Assembly (NCBI GenBank): GCA_944381335.1
Contig: CALWKT010000100.1
Coordinates: 1 to 14,550, forward strand
DNA from: an uncultured Christensenellaceae bacterium
Lineage (GTDB): Bacteria; Bacillota_A; Clostridia; Christensenellales; UBA3700
Length of the DNA stretch: 14,550 bases
Direction: 5' to 3'
In this document: positions 7,107-14,528 of the stretch, one piece after another
Numbering within the stretch: the stretch's first letter is position 1
How the letters are laid out: the number at the start of each line of letters is the position of its first letter
Notes under the pieces: model-generated
What the model was told of the DNA's origin: nothing
Seen by the model: the letters and a program-made list of their open reading frames with translations, nothing else
Database searches by the model: none
Position numbers and translations under genes: made by a program

Positions 7107-7847
7107 TCAGATGACGGGAGGAGCGGGTATATATCCGTCGTCTTTTTCGTTACATTCGAATATGAAGTTGTCCGCCTTCTCCTTTGCGAGCGCGAGCTGT
7201 TTCGGCTTGCGTATCGTCCAAGTGACTACGGCGACGTCCGGATCCGCTGATTGCGTTTTTGAATAGAAAGAGCTTTTCAGGGTTTTGATGCTTGCCGCAA
7301 GAAAAGCGGCTTTTTCATGCGACTTCAGCCTGTGGCAGTAAAAACGCTGTATCGGATTGGGGTCGTAAAGCTGACCCACGAGAAGATCGGGGCGCTTGTT
7401 CTGCATATACAGCACTGCGCGCGGATCAAAGGATTCAAGGCAATATTCGCCCTTGTAATCTTTCAGCGCGTCCATGACTGCGGAACAGGTCTGTTCGTAC
7501 TTTCCGGTGACTTTTATTTCTATGATCAGTTTCACCTTTCCGTCCACGAGCGCAAGCACGTCTTTGAAAAGTGGGATCCTTTCTTCGGTGCCGAAAAGTC
7601 TGTACTTGTCAAGATCGGCGTTCCTTATTTTTTCAGGATGTATCTTTACTCCGCAAGAGCGTTTCAGGGAAGGGTCGTGGTGTACGATCAGAGTGCCTTC
7701 GTCTGTCAGATAGACGTCGAATTCTATCCCGTAGCCGTGTTTGACCGCGTTTGAGAACGCCGCCATTGAATTTTCGGGCACCGTCTTATTGTCGTGCAGA
7801 CCGCGGTGAGCGAAAGGGATCCCTTTAAAAAAATCTCTGTTTTTCAT
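7107..7847 (-). CDS. Glycerophosphodiester phosphodiesterase
   Basis: A 246-residue GDPD-family enzyme (GlpQ/UgpQ type) that hydrolyses glycerophosphodiesters to glycerol-3-phosphate and an alcohol. Visible active-site features are AHRG (13-16, catalytic H14 and R15), PENS (24-27), the metal-binding IEFDV (E42, D44), HHD at 56-58 with catalytic H57, and IEIK (E110, near 109-112). The C-terminal VVTWTIRKPKQ near 208-218 matches the strand with the conserved tryptophan. There is no signal peptide, so it acts in the cytoplasm, on imported or lipid-derived substrates. Its ATG is 1 bp after the stop of the upstream LUD gene, with only a weak GGGAT ahead, so coupled translation is likely. A hairpin terminator follows. 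Confidence 0.9.
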   Translation of the reverse strand: MKNRDFFKGIPFAHRGLHDNKTVPENSMAAFSNAVKHGYGIEFDVYLTDEGTLIVHHDPSLKRSCGVKIHPEKIRNADLDKYRLFGTEERIPLFKDVLALVDGKVKLIIEIKVTGKYEQTCSAVMDALKDYKGEYCLESFDPRAVLYMQNKRPDLLVGQLYDPNPIQRFYCHRLKSHEKAAFLAASIKTLKSSFYSKTQSADPDVAVVTWTIRKPKQLALAKEKADNFIFECNEKDDGYIPAPPVI

Positions 7848-7848
7848 G

Positions 7849-8430
7849 TCAATATCCCAGTTCTTCGTTGACGAGGATCACGTAGACTTTTTCCTGATAT
7901 CTGGTGGGGTGGTGCATGATGCTGGTCACGTTGCACATACATTCTTTTCCCGAGCAGTACGCGCATTTTCCGGTGATCGCGCACGGGGTGGTCTTGCCGA
8001 GGCGTACCGCGTTGAGGTGGCAGGTATAGTTGCGTATTCTGTCGATCGCGGCGTCAAAATCTTTTACGATTTTGTTTTTGCCGATCGCGTAGACGATGTT
8101 AGGCACGCCGAAGATAAGAGAGCCCACACGGTTGCCCGAGCCGTCGATGTTGACGAGTTCTCCGTTTTCCGTTATCGCGTTCGCAGAGGAGAGGAACCAG
8201 TCTGCGTGCGAAGCGGTCTGATAGGCGTTTCTGTCGAAGAACGGATTTCCTCTTTCGGCAAGCATTTCTTTGACGCCAAGCTGAGCAAGGGTCACGCTTC
8301 CGCCCGTTCCCACGCTTTCGTTTGCCGGAATGATCTCCAGCATTTTCGCGGCGGCTTCGGCTGCGTTCTCACATATCACGGGGATAAATCCGCGTGCGGA
8401 CAGTTTTTTTGCAAGTTGAGTCAGTTCCAT
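7849..8430 (-). CDS. LUD-domain protein (LutC/YkgG-like, DUF162)
   Basis: A 193-residue single-domain LUD protein, distantly related to LutC of the LutABC lactate oxidation complex. It shows VGTGGSVTLAQLG (40-52), ALITENGELVNIDGSGNR-type residues (85-101), and IGKNKIVKDFDAAIDRIRN (116-134), the family core. Towards the end are six cysteines: 137, 150, 156, 159, 164 and 166, including C-x5-C-x2-C. Stand-alone clostridial relatives also carry a TGKC..C motif here, which may bind a metal. No lutA or lutB gene is present, so a role in lactate oxidation is not supported and the function is unknown. AGAGGTGAATTT precedes the ATG at 8430. It is the first gene of a two-gene unit with the phosphodiesterase. 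Confidence 0.82.
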   Translation of the reverse strand: MELTQLAKKLSARGFIPVICENAAEAAAKMLEIIPANESVGTGGSVTLAQLGVKEMLAERGNPFFDRNAYQTASHADWFLSSANAITENGELVNIDGSGNRVGSLIFGVPNIVYAIGKNKIVKDFDAAIDRIRNYTCHLNAVRLGKTTPCAITGKCAYCSGKECMCNVTSIMHHPTRYQEKVYVILVNEELGY

Positions 8431-8457
8431 AAATTCACCTCTTTGCTTTCTTACTAT

Positions 8458-8486
8458 ATTATATAAAATCCGTTTGCTAAAATCCA
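8458..8486 (-). promoter_or_regulatory. Candidate promoter for the LUD-GDPD unit
   Basis: On the minus strand a perfect -10, TATAAT (8463 to 8458), lies 17 bp from TGGATT (8486 to 8481), a poor -35 with 3 of 6 matches. The predicted start is about 20 bases before the ribosome binding site. Its -35 region interleaves with that of the divergent aminotransferase promoter. Confidence 0.5.
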
Positions 8487-8502
8487 GTAATTTTTATATA
8501 AT
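8474..8502 (+). promoter_or_regulatory. Promoter of the aminotransferase gene
   Basis: TTGCTA (8474-8479, 4 of 6) and a perfect TATAAT (8497-8502) are separated by exactly 17 bp. The predicted start near 8509 leaves a leader of about 34 bases before the ATG at 8543. This position also rules out the TTG at 8474 as a start codon. Confidence 0.75.
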
Positions 8503-8542
8503 ATTTATAACGGCGCGCCGTCTGTACGCGCGAGAGGTTTTT

Positions 8543-9727
8543 ATGATTTCTGAAAAAATGCGTAATATGGTCAAAAACAGTTCCGCCATCCGCGCGATGT
8601 TCGAGGAGGGCAAAAAGCTCGCCGCTGTATACGGCGCGGAAAACGTATACGATTTTTCGCTCGGCAATCCCAATCTGCCGGCACCCGGGGAGGTCGCTTC
8701 AGCATTGAAAGCAGAAGTGGAGAACTGTGACGCGCTGACGTTGCACGGATATATGTCCAACGCCGGCTTCGAGGACGTCAGACGCGCGGTCGCGGGCAGT
8801 CTGAACTCACGTTTCGGCATGACTTACGACGAATCCTGCATCGTGATGAGCGTGGGAGCGGCGGGCGGACTCAACGTGTTCCTGAAAGCCGTTCTGGACC
8901 CGGGAGACGAAGTGGTGGTCATCGCTCCGTTTTTCGGAGAATACGCAAATTACGTCGCGAATTACGACGGAAAGCTCGTCGTCGTACCTCCCAACCCCCC
9001 GACCTTCCTGCCCGATATCCGTGCTTTTTCCGCTTCGCTTACAAAGAGGACTAAGGCGGTGATAATCAACACTCCCAACAATCCCACCGGAGTGGTTTAC
9101 GGAGAGGAGACGCTGAAGGCGCTTGCGGATGCGATGCGCGAAGCTGAAAAGAAGTTCGGCACGGACATCTACCTGTTGTCTGACGAACCGTACAGAGAAC
9201 TTGTTTTCGGCGGCGTAGTCCAGCCTTATCCGGCTAAGTATTATGAAAATACGGTCAGCGGGTATTCTTTCAGCAAATCGCTTTCCCTTGCGGGAGAGAG
9301 GATAGGTTATCTTGCGGTCAATCCCGGCTGCGCATGCTTTGACGACCTTGTCGGCGCGCTGGGCGTGGCGACGCGCGTTCTCGGCTTTGTGAACGCTCCT
9401 TCGTTGATACAGAGGGCGGTCGCCAGGTGCCTTGACGCCGCCGTGGACGTGGATTTTTACAGCAGGAACGGAGCGGCGCTCAAGAAGATAATGGACGAGT
9501 GCGGTTTCGAATACGTAGAGCCGCAGGGCGCGTTTTATCTTTTCGTAAAGGCTCCGGACGGCGACGAGGCCGCGTTCTGCGCGAAAGCGAAGAATCACAG
9601 GCTTCTGCTTGTGCCGGCTACCGGCTTCGGCTGCAAAGGCTGGGTCAGGATCGCGTACTGCGTGTCGCCCGAAAGGATCGCCGCTTCAAAAGCATCTTTC
9701 CTCGCGCTGGCGAAAGAATACGAATAA
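8543..9727 (+). CDS. PLP-dependent aminotransferase, class I/II
   Basis: A fold-type I aminotransferase of 394 residues, probably acting on an aspartate- or aromatic-like amino acid with 2-oxoglutarate; the substrate cannot be read from sequence. Visible residues are NTPNNPTGVVY at 176-186 (PLP asparagine N180), LSDEPYREL at 212-220 (D214, Y217), the Schiff-base lysine K245 in SFSKSLSLAGER (R253 binds phosphate), and R369 in WVRIAY, which binds the substrate carboxylate. The start is the ATG at 8543, after GAGAGG. An upstream TTG in frame would add 23 residues encoded by promoter DNA. It begins a plus-strand run into lepA, 24 bp later, which carries its own strong ribosome binding site. Confidence 0.92.
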   Translation: MISEKMRNMVKNSSAIRAMFEEGKKLAAVYGAENVYDFSLGNPNLPAPGEVASALKAEVENCDALTLHGYMSNAGFEDVRRAVAGSLNSRFGMTYDESCIVMSVGAAGGLNVFLKAVLDPGDEVVVIAPFFGEYANYVANYDGKLVVVPPNPPTFLPDIRAFSASLTKRTKAVIINTPNNPTGVVYGEETLKALADAMREAEKKFGTDIYLLSDEPYRELVFGGVVQPYPAKYYENTVSGYSFSKSLSLAGERIGYLAVNPGCACFDDLVGALGVATRVLGFVNAPSLIQRAVARCLDAAVDVDFYSRNGAALKKIMDECGFEYVEPQGAFYLFVKAPDGDEAAFCAKAKNHRLLLVPATGFGCKGWVRIAYCVSPERIAASKASFLALAKEYE

Positions 9728-9751
9728 TTCCCGAAGATTAAAGGAGGCAAT

Positions 9752-11554
9752 ATGCCCAAGGATCAGAGTAAAATCAGAAATTTCTGCATTGTCGCTCATA
9801 TCGACCACGGCAAGAGCACTCTTGCGGACCGCATTATGGACGTTACCGAAACCGTCAGCAAGAGAGAAGCCAAGGAACAGCTGCTCGACAGCATGGATAT
9901 CGAGCGCGAACGCGGCATCACGATAAAGCTGACCCCGGTCAGGATGAATTATACCTATAAAGGCGAAAAGTACGAATTCAATCTGATAGACACGCCGGGA
10001 CACGTGGACTTCACCTACGAAGTTTCGCGTTCTCTCAAGGCGTGCGAAGGCGCGATACTCATCGTGGACGCGTCGCAGGGCATTGAAGCTCAGACTTTGA
10101 CCAACGTCTATCTCGCGCTCGACAACGACCTGGAGATCATCCCGGTCATCAACAAGATAGACCTGCCTTCCGCGCGCCCGGACGAAGCGAAAAAGGAGAT
10201 CGAGGACGTGATAGGTCTTGACGCCGAAAACGCTCCGCTCGTCTCCGCAAAAGAGGGAATAGGGATAGAGGAAGTGCTGAAACAGGTGATAGAACTCCTT
10301 CCTCCTCCGAGGGGAGATTGCGACAAACCGCTTAAGGCGCTGATCTTCGATTCGTATTACGACAGCTACAAAGGCGCGGTTTCTTTCATCCGCGTTTTCG
10401 ACGGCAAGGTCAGAGCGGGAGACAAGGTCAGATTCTTCGCAACGGGCAAGGAATTCGATGTGACCGAAGTGGGCGTTTTCACTCCGCGTTCCACCCCGGT
10501 GGAAGAACTTAGCGCGGGCGACGTCGGCTATCTTTGCGCGAGCATCAAGAACGTCAGCGACACAAAGGTGGGAGACACGATAACTCTCGCTTCCGGCGGC
10601 GCGGAAAAACCGCTTGACGGATTTAAAGAAGTTTCTCCGATGGTATTCTGCGGCATTTATCCGACTGACGGCGCAAGGTACAACGACCTCAAGGACGCGC
10701 TTGAAAAACTCAAGCTCAACGACGCCTCTCTGATGTACGAACCCGAGGTTTCGACGGCGCTCGGTTTCGGTTTCAGATGCGGGTTCCTAGGGCTTCTGCA
10801 CATGGAAATAATTCAGGAGAGGCGGGAGAGAGAATTCGACCTTGATCTGATCACGACTGCGCCGGGCGTTTCGTACAACGTCGTCAAGACGAACGGGGAG
10901 ACCCTGCTTGTTTCCAATCCGTCCAATCTTCCTCCGGCAGGGGATATAGACCATATGGAAGAGCCTGTCGTCAGGGCGTTTCTGTATACGCCGCCAGAGT
11001 ACGTCGGTCCGATAATGGAACTTTGTCAGGACAAGCGCGGAGTGTTCATAGACATGACCTATCTCGAGACTACCAGAGTGAAGATAGAATACGAAATGCC
11101 GCTGAACGAAATAATATACGATTTCTTCGATTCTCTCAAATCGCGTACGCGCGGCTATGCGAGTCTCGACTACGAAATAATCGGATACAAGGAGAGCGAT
11201 CTGGTAAAACTCGACATGCTTCTGAACGGCGAGATCTGCGACGCCCTCAGCATAATCGTGCACAGGGACAAAGCTTATGCGCGCGGCAGAGCGATCGCCG
11301 AAAAGCTCAAGGAAGTGATTCCCAGGCAGCTTTTCGAGATCCCGATACAGGCTGCCATCGGCGGAAAGGTGATCGCGCGCGAGACGGTCAAGGCAATGAG
11401 AAAGGACGTGCTTGCAAAGTGCTACGGCGGCGACATAACGCGCAAGAAGAAGCTTCTCGAAAAGCAGAAAGAGGGCAAGAAACGCATGCGCCAGATAGGT
11501 TCCGTCGAGGTCCCGAGCGAAGCGTTCATGACCATCCTCAAGTTCGACAAATGA
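9752..11554 (+). CDS. lepA: Elongation factor 4 (LepA), ribosomal back-translocase GTPase
   Basis: A translational GTPase of 600 residues, the normal LepA length. It acts on the ribosome, influencing initiation and translocation under stress. The G1 motif is AHIDHGKS (15-22), the switch I region RERGITIK is near 52-59, G3 is DTPGHVDF (80-87) and G4 is NKIDLPS (134-140). EF-G-like domains follow, then the LepA-specific C-terminal domain rich in lysine ([15 protein letters not shown]). Domain IV of EF-G is absent, which separates LepA from EF-G. The ATG follows AAAGGAGG, an excellent Shine-Dalgarno. Its stop overlaps the hemW start as ATGA. Confidence 0.98.
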   Translation: MPKDQSKIRNFCIVAHIDHGKSTLADRIMDVTETVSKREAKEQLLDSMDIERERGITIKLTPVRMNYTYKGEKYEFNLIDTPGHVDFTYEVSRSLKACEGAILIVDASQGIEAQTLTNVYLALDNDLEIIPVINKIDLPSARPDEAKKEIEDVIGLDAENAPLVSAKEGIGIEEVLKQVIELLPPPRGDCDKPLKALIFDSYYDSYKGAVSFIRVFDGKVRAGDKVRFFATGKEFDVTEVGVFTPRSTPVEELSAGDVGYLCASIKNVSDTKVGDTITLASGGAEKPLDGFKEVSPMVFCGIYPTDGARYNDLKDALEKLKLNDASLMYEPEVSTALGFGFRCGFLGLLHMEIIQERREREFDLDLITTAPGVSYNVVKTNGETLLVSNPSNLPPAGDIDHMEEPVVRAFLYTPPEYVGPIMELCQDKRGVFIDMTYLETTRVKIEYEMPLNEIIYDFFDSLKSRTRGYASLDYEIIGYKESDLVKLDMLLNGEICDALSIIVHRDKAYARGRAIAEKLKEVIPRQLFEIPIQAAIGGKVIARETVKAMRKDVLAKCYGGDITRKKKLLEKQKEGKKRMRQIGSVEVPSEAFMTILKFDK

Positions 11555-12669
11555 GCGCCGCGGGGATATACGTACACATTCCTTTCTGCCGCTCGAAGTG
11601 CAGATACTGCGACTTCGTTTCCGTCTGTGCGGACGAAGAAAAACAAAGACGTTATGTCAGTGCATTAATTGCCGAAATCAACACGGGCAGGAAAATTTAC
11701 GACGGGGAAGCCGACACCTTGTATATAGGAGGAGGCACTCCGTCTTGTCTTTTTGAAGGCGCTTTAAAAAGCGTCTCGGACGCGGTAAAAAGCGTTTTCG
11801 GCGATATGTTTGCGGAGTTTACCGTGGAGTGCAATCCTGATTCTTTCGACGAGAACAAAGTAGAGGAACTCAAAAGCGCGGGAGTCACCAGAGTCAGCCT
11901 GGGCGTTCAGTCTTTCGACGACGGCGTTCTTGAGGCGATCGGGAGGAGGCACGATTCGTATTCTGCTGAAAAGGCGCTTCTTCTCGCCGTGAAAAGCGGC
12001 TTCGACGTCAGCGCGGACCTGATGCTGGGTCTGCCCGGACAGACGGAAAAAGACGTTCACGATTTCGTCGGGTTCGTTTCCGACGCAGGAGTGGAGCACG
12101 TTTCTGCTTATATGCTCAAAGTCGAGGACGGAACTCCGCTTGCATCCGACGTGAAAAAGGGGCTTGTCTCGCCTTTGTCGGACGACGATTGCGCGCGCTT
12201 TTACGATTGTGCCGCAGAGGCGCTTTATACGTGCGGTTACAATCGTTACGAGACCAGCAATTTTTGCAGGAACGGCAAACGCTGCAAGCACAATATGAAG
12301 TACTGGACGATGTGCGATTATCTGGGGTTCGGACCTTCGGCGCACGGCAAGATCGGGAGATACAGGTATTTCAACGGCGACGACGTGGACAAATACGTGA
12401 GAGACGTGCTATCGGGCGTTCACGGATACGAGACCGAGGAGATCATGAGCAAAGACGAAGAGCTTGACGAATATATCATGCTCGGACTCAGGCTTGAAGA
12501 CGGCGTGGACGTTGAGAGAATTGAAAAAGAATTTTCTTTTGATTTTGCGGAAAAATACGGCGACGCGCTTGAAAAAGCGAAAAATTACGTGATATTCGAC
12601 GGAAAACGGCTGAAGATAAGACCGGAATATGCGCTTGTCGCCGGAGCTGTTATCAATATGTTCGTTTAA
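11551..12669 (+). CDS. hemW: Radical SAM haem chaperone HemW (formerly annotated coproporphyrinogen III oxidase-like)
   Basis: A 372-residue radical SAM protein. HemW proteins bind haem and a [4Fe-4S] cluster and deliver haem to respiratory proteins; they lack true HemN activity. The cluster cysteines are C13, C17 and C20 in [17 protein letters not shown] (60-65) binds SAM. RYETSNF (232-238), HNMKYW (247-252) and GFGPSAHG (259-266) are HemW-family signatures. The start is the ATG at 11551 overlapping the lepA stop. The frame is open further upstream, but that stretch lies within lepA and encodes arginine-rich shadow sequence. Translation is probably coupled to lepA. In many Bacillota hrcA-grpE-dnaK follow this pair; here a terminator follows. 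Confidence 0.94.
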   Translation: MSAAGIYVHIPFCRSKCRYCDFVSVCADEEKQRRYVSALIAEINTGRKIYDGEADTLYIGGGTPSCLFEGALKSVSDAVKSVFGDMFAEFTVECNPDSFDENKVEELKSAGVTRVSLGVQSFDDGVLEAIGRRHDSYSAEKALLLAVKSGFDVSADLMLGLPGQTEKDVHDFVGFVSDAGVEHVSAYMLKVEDGTPLASDVKKGLVSPLSDDDCARFYDCAAEALYTCGYNRYETSNFCRNGKRCKHNMKYWTMCDYLGFGPSAHGKIGRYRYFNGDDVDKYVRDVLSGVHGYETEEIMSKDEELDEYIMLGLRLEDGVDVERIEKEFSFDFAEKYGDALEKAKNYVIFDGKRLKIRPEYALVAGAVINMFV

Positions 12670-12756
12670 TAACGCGTTCAGAAGAGGGGAAGGAAAAGAA
12701 TGACAGCCCTGACCTTGTTCTTTCTCAAATGAAAAGAGAAGACATCATGTGATGAC

Positions 12757-12786
12757 AAAAAACGGGACGATCGTCCCGTCTTTTTT
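12757..12786. terminator. Bidirectional terminator shared by hemW and the convergent zinc-ribbon gene
   Basis: The palindrome ACGGGACGA/TCGTCCCGT (12762-12779) forms a 7-bp GC-rich stem with a GATC tetraloop. Six As precede it and, after one C, six Ts (12781-12786) follow. Both strands therefore read stem plus U-tract. The T-run overlaps the stop codon of the minus-strand gene. It lies about 90 bases after the hemW stop; the intervening bases hold only very short reading frames. Confidence 0.9.
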
Positions 12787-12931
12787 ACTCCTTGGTAAAA
12801 GTCGTGTTGCTGCAGTTGGGGCAAGGCGGCATTTTGTCATCCATGCCCAGCTTTACGTTAAATCCGCAGTTTGTGCAGACGTAGTTGCCCTTGCCGGGTT
12901 TCTGACCGGTGCTGTACTGTTGAGTTCTCAT
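12785..12931 (-). CDS. Small zinc-ribbon protein, 48 residues
   Basis: A short minus-strand gene. The ATG at 12931 follows AAAGGAGGTAAACGC, a near-perfect Shine-Dalgarno. The product has two CxxC knuckles, C19-C22 in YVCTNCG and C37-C40 in PPCPNCS, separated by 14 residues, the layout of a rubredoxin-like zinc ribbon. The first 15 residues are polar (TQQYSTGQKPGKGN). The LPPCPxC-like second knuckle followed by a T/F-rich end resembles the zinc-ribbon tails of small Bacillota proteins and of DUF1451. It could bind Zn or, less likely, Fe, and may aid another protein or nucleic acid. The exact role is unknown. It converges on hemW and shares its terminator. Confidence 0.85.
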   Translation of the reverse strand: MRTQQYSTGQKPGKGNYVCTNCGFNVKLGMDDKMPPCPNCSNTTFTKE

Positions 12932-12947
12932 TGCGTTTACCTCCTTT

Positions 12948-12959
12948 GCACGATCGTGC
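12948..12959. repeat. 12-bp perfect palindrome ahead of the zinc-ribbon gene
   Basis: GCACGATCGTGC is self-complementary and lies in the predicted 5' leader of the minus-strand zinc-ribbon gene, six bases from its Shine-Dalgarno core. It could be a small operator or an RNA hairpin controlling access to the ribosome. No clear promoter for this gene is seen in 12960-13017. Confidence 0.4.
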
Positions 12960-13017
12960 TATGTAGACGCCTTTCGCAAGATATTATTTACTCAGACAGC
13001 TAAAATTATTCAAACAG

Positions 13018-13047
13018 TTGCGCGCGGTCGTGCGGATGTTATATCAT
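13018..13047 (+). promoter_or_regulatory. Candidate promoter giving a leaderless transcript for the membrane-protein gene
   Basis: TATCAT (13042-13047, 5 of 6) lies 18 bp after TTGCGC (13018-13023, 3 of 6). The expected start, about 7 bases beyond the -10, falls on the A of the ATG at 13054. The -35 is weak, so this is tentative. Confidence 0.4.
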
Positions 13048-13053
13048 AAAACC

Positions 13054-14016
13054 ATGGATAAGAGGAAAAAAGACACCGCAACGGCTGAAGGTAACGGCGC
13101 CGCGGTGCAAAAGGAAGAATCGAAGTTTGCCAAAATCATGCGCATAAAGCGCAATCTGTCCATATGCTTCAATTTTATTTATATCATTGCGTATATGGCG
13201 TTCACCGTTTTTACTTTTGCCGGAGATAATGCCGAGATAACCTGGTTGCCGTACGTATTCGGCGGGTTTATCGTCATCTACATGGTGTTGTTCATCGTTT
13301 CGCTGGCACTGGCGAAGAACGACGGAAGAAAGCAGAATACGGTCAAGGATTACAAGAGCGGGCTGAAGATCACCAAAAAGCTTCTCAAAATCGTGAACCT
13401 TATTCTTGCCGTCGCGCTTGTCACCAACGCAGTAAGCGGCGACAGGAGCATATTCTCGCTGATCATTTCGTTCGTTTCGGCATTATATGCGGTTTACCAG
13501 ATAGTCTCCGAAATACGCAGAATGATCAAACGCCGTAAAAAACTCAAGTACAAAGAGAAAAAATCAGAATGTGACAGAAGGTTTTTAGACGACGTGAAGA
13601 GCATCTGGAGCGGAGAAGAACAGGGAGAAGAGCAGACGGAGGTTGCAGCTGAGGTGAGCGACGCCACGGCAGAAAATGCAGCTTCGGACATGACCGGCGT
13701 TGAGCAGACGGCTGACCAAAGTGATAATATGTCGGCAGAGACAGTCGACGGCACGGGCGGAGAAGAAAGCCTTGTCGCTGTCGGAGAAGCCGAAAGCGGG
13801 AAGAAAAAAAGCGGCGTCGCTTCAAGGATAAGCGGCATAGGCAAGGCGGCTTCCAAAAAGATAGACGAAGTGAAAAAGAGCGCCGCCGAAAAGGTGGAAG
13901 AAGTAAAATCTGCGGCGGAGAAAGCAAAAAGGATCGGAGCGAGAGCAAAGGAATATTACGGCGAACGCAAACAGATCGAAGAAGAAATGTCCGGAAAGAA
14001 GAAAAAGAAGAAGTGA
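13054..14016 (+). CDS. Four-span membrane protein with acidic linker and lysine-rich coiled tail, function unknown
   Basis: I do not recognise this 320-residue protein. From the ATG at 13054 it has a polar N-terminus (1-33), then four hydrophobic stretches at about 35-56, 64-88, 110-127 and 133-151, separated by short charged loops. A basic segment follows (155-170, RRMIKRRKKLKYKEKK), then an acidic, Glu/Ala/Thr-rich linker (186-248). The tail is helical: DEVKKSAAEK and EEVKSAAEK (271-280, 282-290) form a tandem near-repeat, and the protein ends in six lysines. The tail resembles LEA- or apolipoprotein-like amphipathic helices. The start is uncertain: in-frame TTG 13018, GTG 13030 and ATG 13036 are alternatives, and none has a Shine-Dalgarno. 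A GNAT gene follows 3 bp later. Confidence 0.8.
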   Translation: MDKRKKDTATAEGNGAAVQKEESKFAKIMRIKRNLSICFNFIYIIAYMAFTVFTFAGDNAEITWLPYVFGGFIVIYMVLFIVSLALAKNDGRKQNTVKDYKSGLKITKKLLKIVNLILAVALVTNAVSGDRSIFSLIISFVSALYAVYQIVSEIRRMIKRRKKLKYKEKKSECDRRFLDDVKSIWSGEEQGEEQTEVAAEVSDATAENAASDMTGVEQTADQSDNMSAETVDGTGGEESLVAVGEAESGKKKSGVASRISGIGKAASKKIDEVKKSAAEKVEEVKSAAEKAKRIGARAKEYYGERKQIEEEMSGKKKKKK

Positions 14017-14019
14017 TAT

Positions 14020-14475
14020 ATGACCGTAGATAGGATACCTTCAGAAAGATTGGGCGAAGCGCTCAGGCTGATCAGAGAAACGTTTTCAAAGTTCGTCGCT
14101 CCTTACTATACCGAAGAAGGCGTGAAGGAGTTCGTGCGCAGTCATTCGGACGTCGGCGATTTCGACGACGCGGTGTTTTACGGCGCTTTCGACGTGAACG
14201 GAGAACTTGCCGGAGTGATCGCGGCGGTCAACGATCTGTCGCACATAGTGGCGTTTTACGTATGTGAAAAATTTCAGAAACAGGGCGTAGGGCGCGCGCT
14301 TTTCAACCGGCTTGCGGAGGACAGCATGAATTCTTACGTCACGGTAAACGCTTCTCCTTACGCGCTTGAGATATACCGCAGACTGGGTTTTGTAGAAGCC
14401 GGCGAGACGGTAGACTACAGGGGAATGGTCTACACGCCGATGATGTGCGTGCTCAGGGGAATAAAACAAGGCTGA
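14020..14475 (+). CDS. GNAT-family N-acetyltransferase
   Basis: A 151-residue single-domain acetyltransferase that uses acetyl-CoA to acetylate an amine; the substrate is unknown. Motif A is QKQGVGRALF (Q86, G89, G91), the pyrophosphate-binding loop. Motif B includes VNASPYALEIYRRLGF (109-124), with a conserved tyrosine (Y119) as likely general acid. IVAFYVCEKF (76-85) is the central strand. It starts 3 bp after the membrane-protein gene, with the purine-rich AAGAAGTGAT acting as a modest ribosome binding site, so the two are probably co-transcribed. Its downstream terminator appears interrupted at the window edge. Confidence 0.92.
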   Translation: MTVDRIPSERLGEALRLIRETFSKFVAPYYTEEGVKEFVRSHSDVGDFDDAVFYGAFDVNGELAGVIAAVNDLSHIVAFYVCEKFQKQGVGRALFNRLAEDSMNSYVTVNASPYALEIYRRLGFVEAGETVDYRGMVYTPMMCVLRGIKQG

Positions 14476-14508
14476 AGCACCTGATGCAAGTGCCGATAAA
14501 CAGTACAA

Positions 14509-14528
14509 ATAAAACAAGCGGGCGTTTT
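14509..14528 (+). terminator. Left half of a probable intrinsic terminator after the GNAT gene
   Basis: AAATAAAACAAGCGGGCG followed by TTTT has the look of a terminator left arm plus loop; compare the glyA terminator, whose left arm is AAACAAGACGGGC. No complementary GCCCGCTTGTTTT arm follows. Instead the IS-like end begins at 14528. This is inference from half a structure. Confidence 0.4.

Noticed and set aside
7846..8466. Plus-strand open frame opposite the LUD gene
   Set aside because: It is antisense to a recognisable LUD protein, has no ribosome binding site, and its product shows no motif.
8474..8542. Earlier TTG start for the aminotransferase
   Set aside because: The TTG is the -35 box of a good promoter, and the ATG at 8543 has its own GAGAGG and aligns with the family N-terminus.
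11023..11550. N-terminal extension of hemW into lepA
   Set aside because: The frame is open, but it encodes Arg/Gln-rich sequence in a shifted lepA frame. HemW begins at the ATG overlapping the lepA stop, eight residues before the conserved HIPFC.
12749..13003. Plus-strand open frame across the terminator and zinc-ribbon gene
   Set aside because: It runs through a terminator hairpin and is antisense to a gene with two CxxC pairs and a strong ribosome site.
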